Shown here in pieces: positions 13,604 to 13,662 of a stretch of 13,662 nt of DNA (positions are counted from its first letter, which is position 1; every line of letters begins with the position of its first letter). Where the stretch lies: contig CAYONM010000092.1 of the NCBI GenBank assembly GCA_964405325.1, positions 1 to 13,662 of the forward strand. The letters run 5' to 3'. The notes beneath the pieces are model-generated. The model had not been told where the DNA came from. It was given only the letters and a program-made list of their open reading frames with translations, and ran no database searches. The translations under genes were made by a program, and so were the position numbers. The stretch is from CAYONM01 sp964405325 (GTDB lineage Bacteria > Planctomycetota > UBA11346).

Positions 13604-13662
13604 AAACATAAATAACAGATAACTACCTCTCCCGTTCACTAGAGCCTGGTTTTACCTCCAGC

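Overview
The window is about 13.7 kb of GC-rich chromosome from a Gram-negative bacterium, almost entirely housekeeping genes. The Gram-negative assignment rests on a secreted beta-barrel protein ending in phenylalanine and on a full-length GlnD. I cannot place the lineage securely. A planctomycete/verrucomicrobium-like or deep proteobacterial origin would fit the protein style, but this is only an impression.

Left part, all on the minus strand (53-4616): metY, then metX-metW, pyrE and a small nucleoside 2-deoxyribosyltransferase-like gene. metX/metW and pyrE/the small gene overlap by ATGA, and 54 nt separate metW from pyrE, so the four downstream genes look like one transcription unit. metY lies 282 nt upstream of metX. 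MetX acylates homoserine, MetW is its usual partner, and MetY condenses O-acetylhomoserine with sulfide, giving a direct-sulfhydrylation route towards methionine. pyrE belongs to UMP synthesis.

Middle part, plus strand (4772-7596): a multi-spanning membrane protein whose N-terminal half matches the DUF1461/Lit family and whose C-terminus looks like a pseudopilin-type periplasmic domain. It is followed by a soluble two-PAS histidine kinase with no response regulator nearby, then tRNA-His(GTG) with a strong terminator. The metY/membrane-protein divergent region holds a perfect 11-bp inverted repeat.

Right part: convergent to the tRNA and on the minus strand are aroA, rsmD (ATGA overlap) and a DUF6268-like outer-membrane barrel gene. 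The barrel gene has its own likely promoter and a perfect 12-bp palindrome over its translation start. Divergent from aroA is glnD (plus strand), the PII uridylyltransferase/uridylyl-removing enzyme.

After glnD, the last 150 bases carry four TAAGATTGG units with GGGGWCAGGC tags, of the type seen beside IS200-like/REP-associated transposase genes. The same GGGGACAGGC word occurs at the metW stop codon. No CRISPR array, prophage or complete mobile element is visible. The best candidates for something new are the DUF1461 fusion protein, the two palindromic regulatory sites and the tag repeats.
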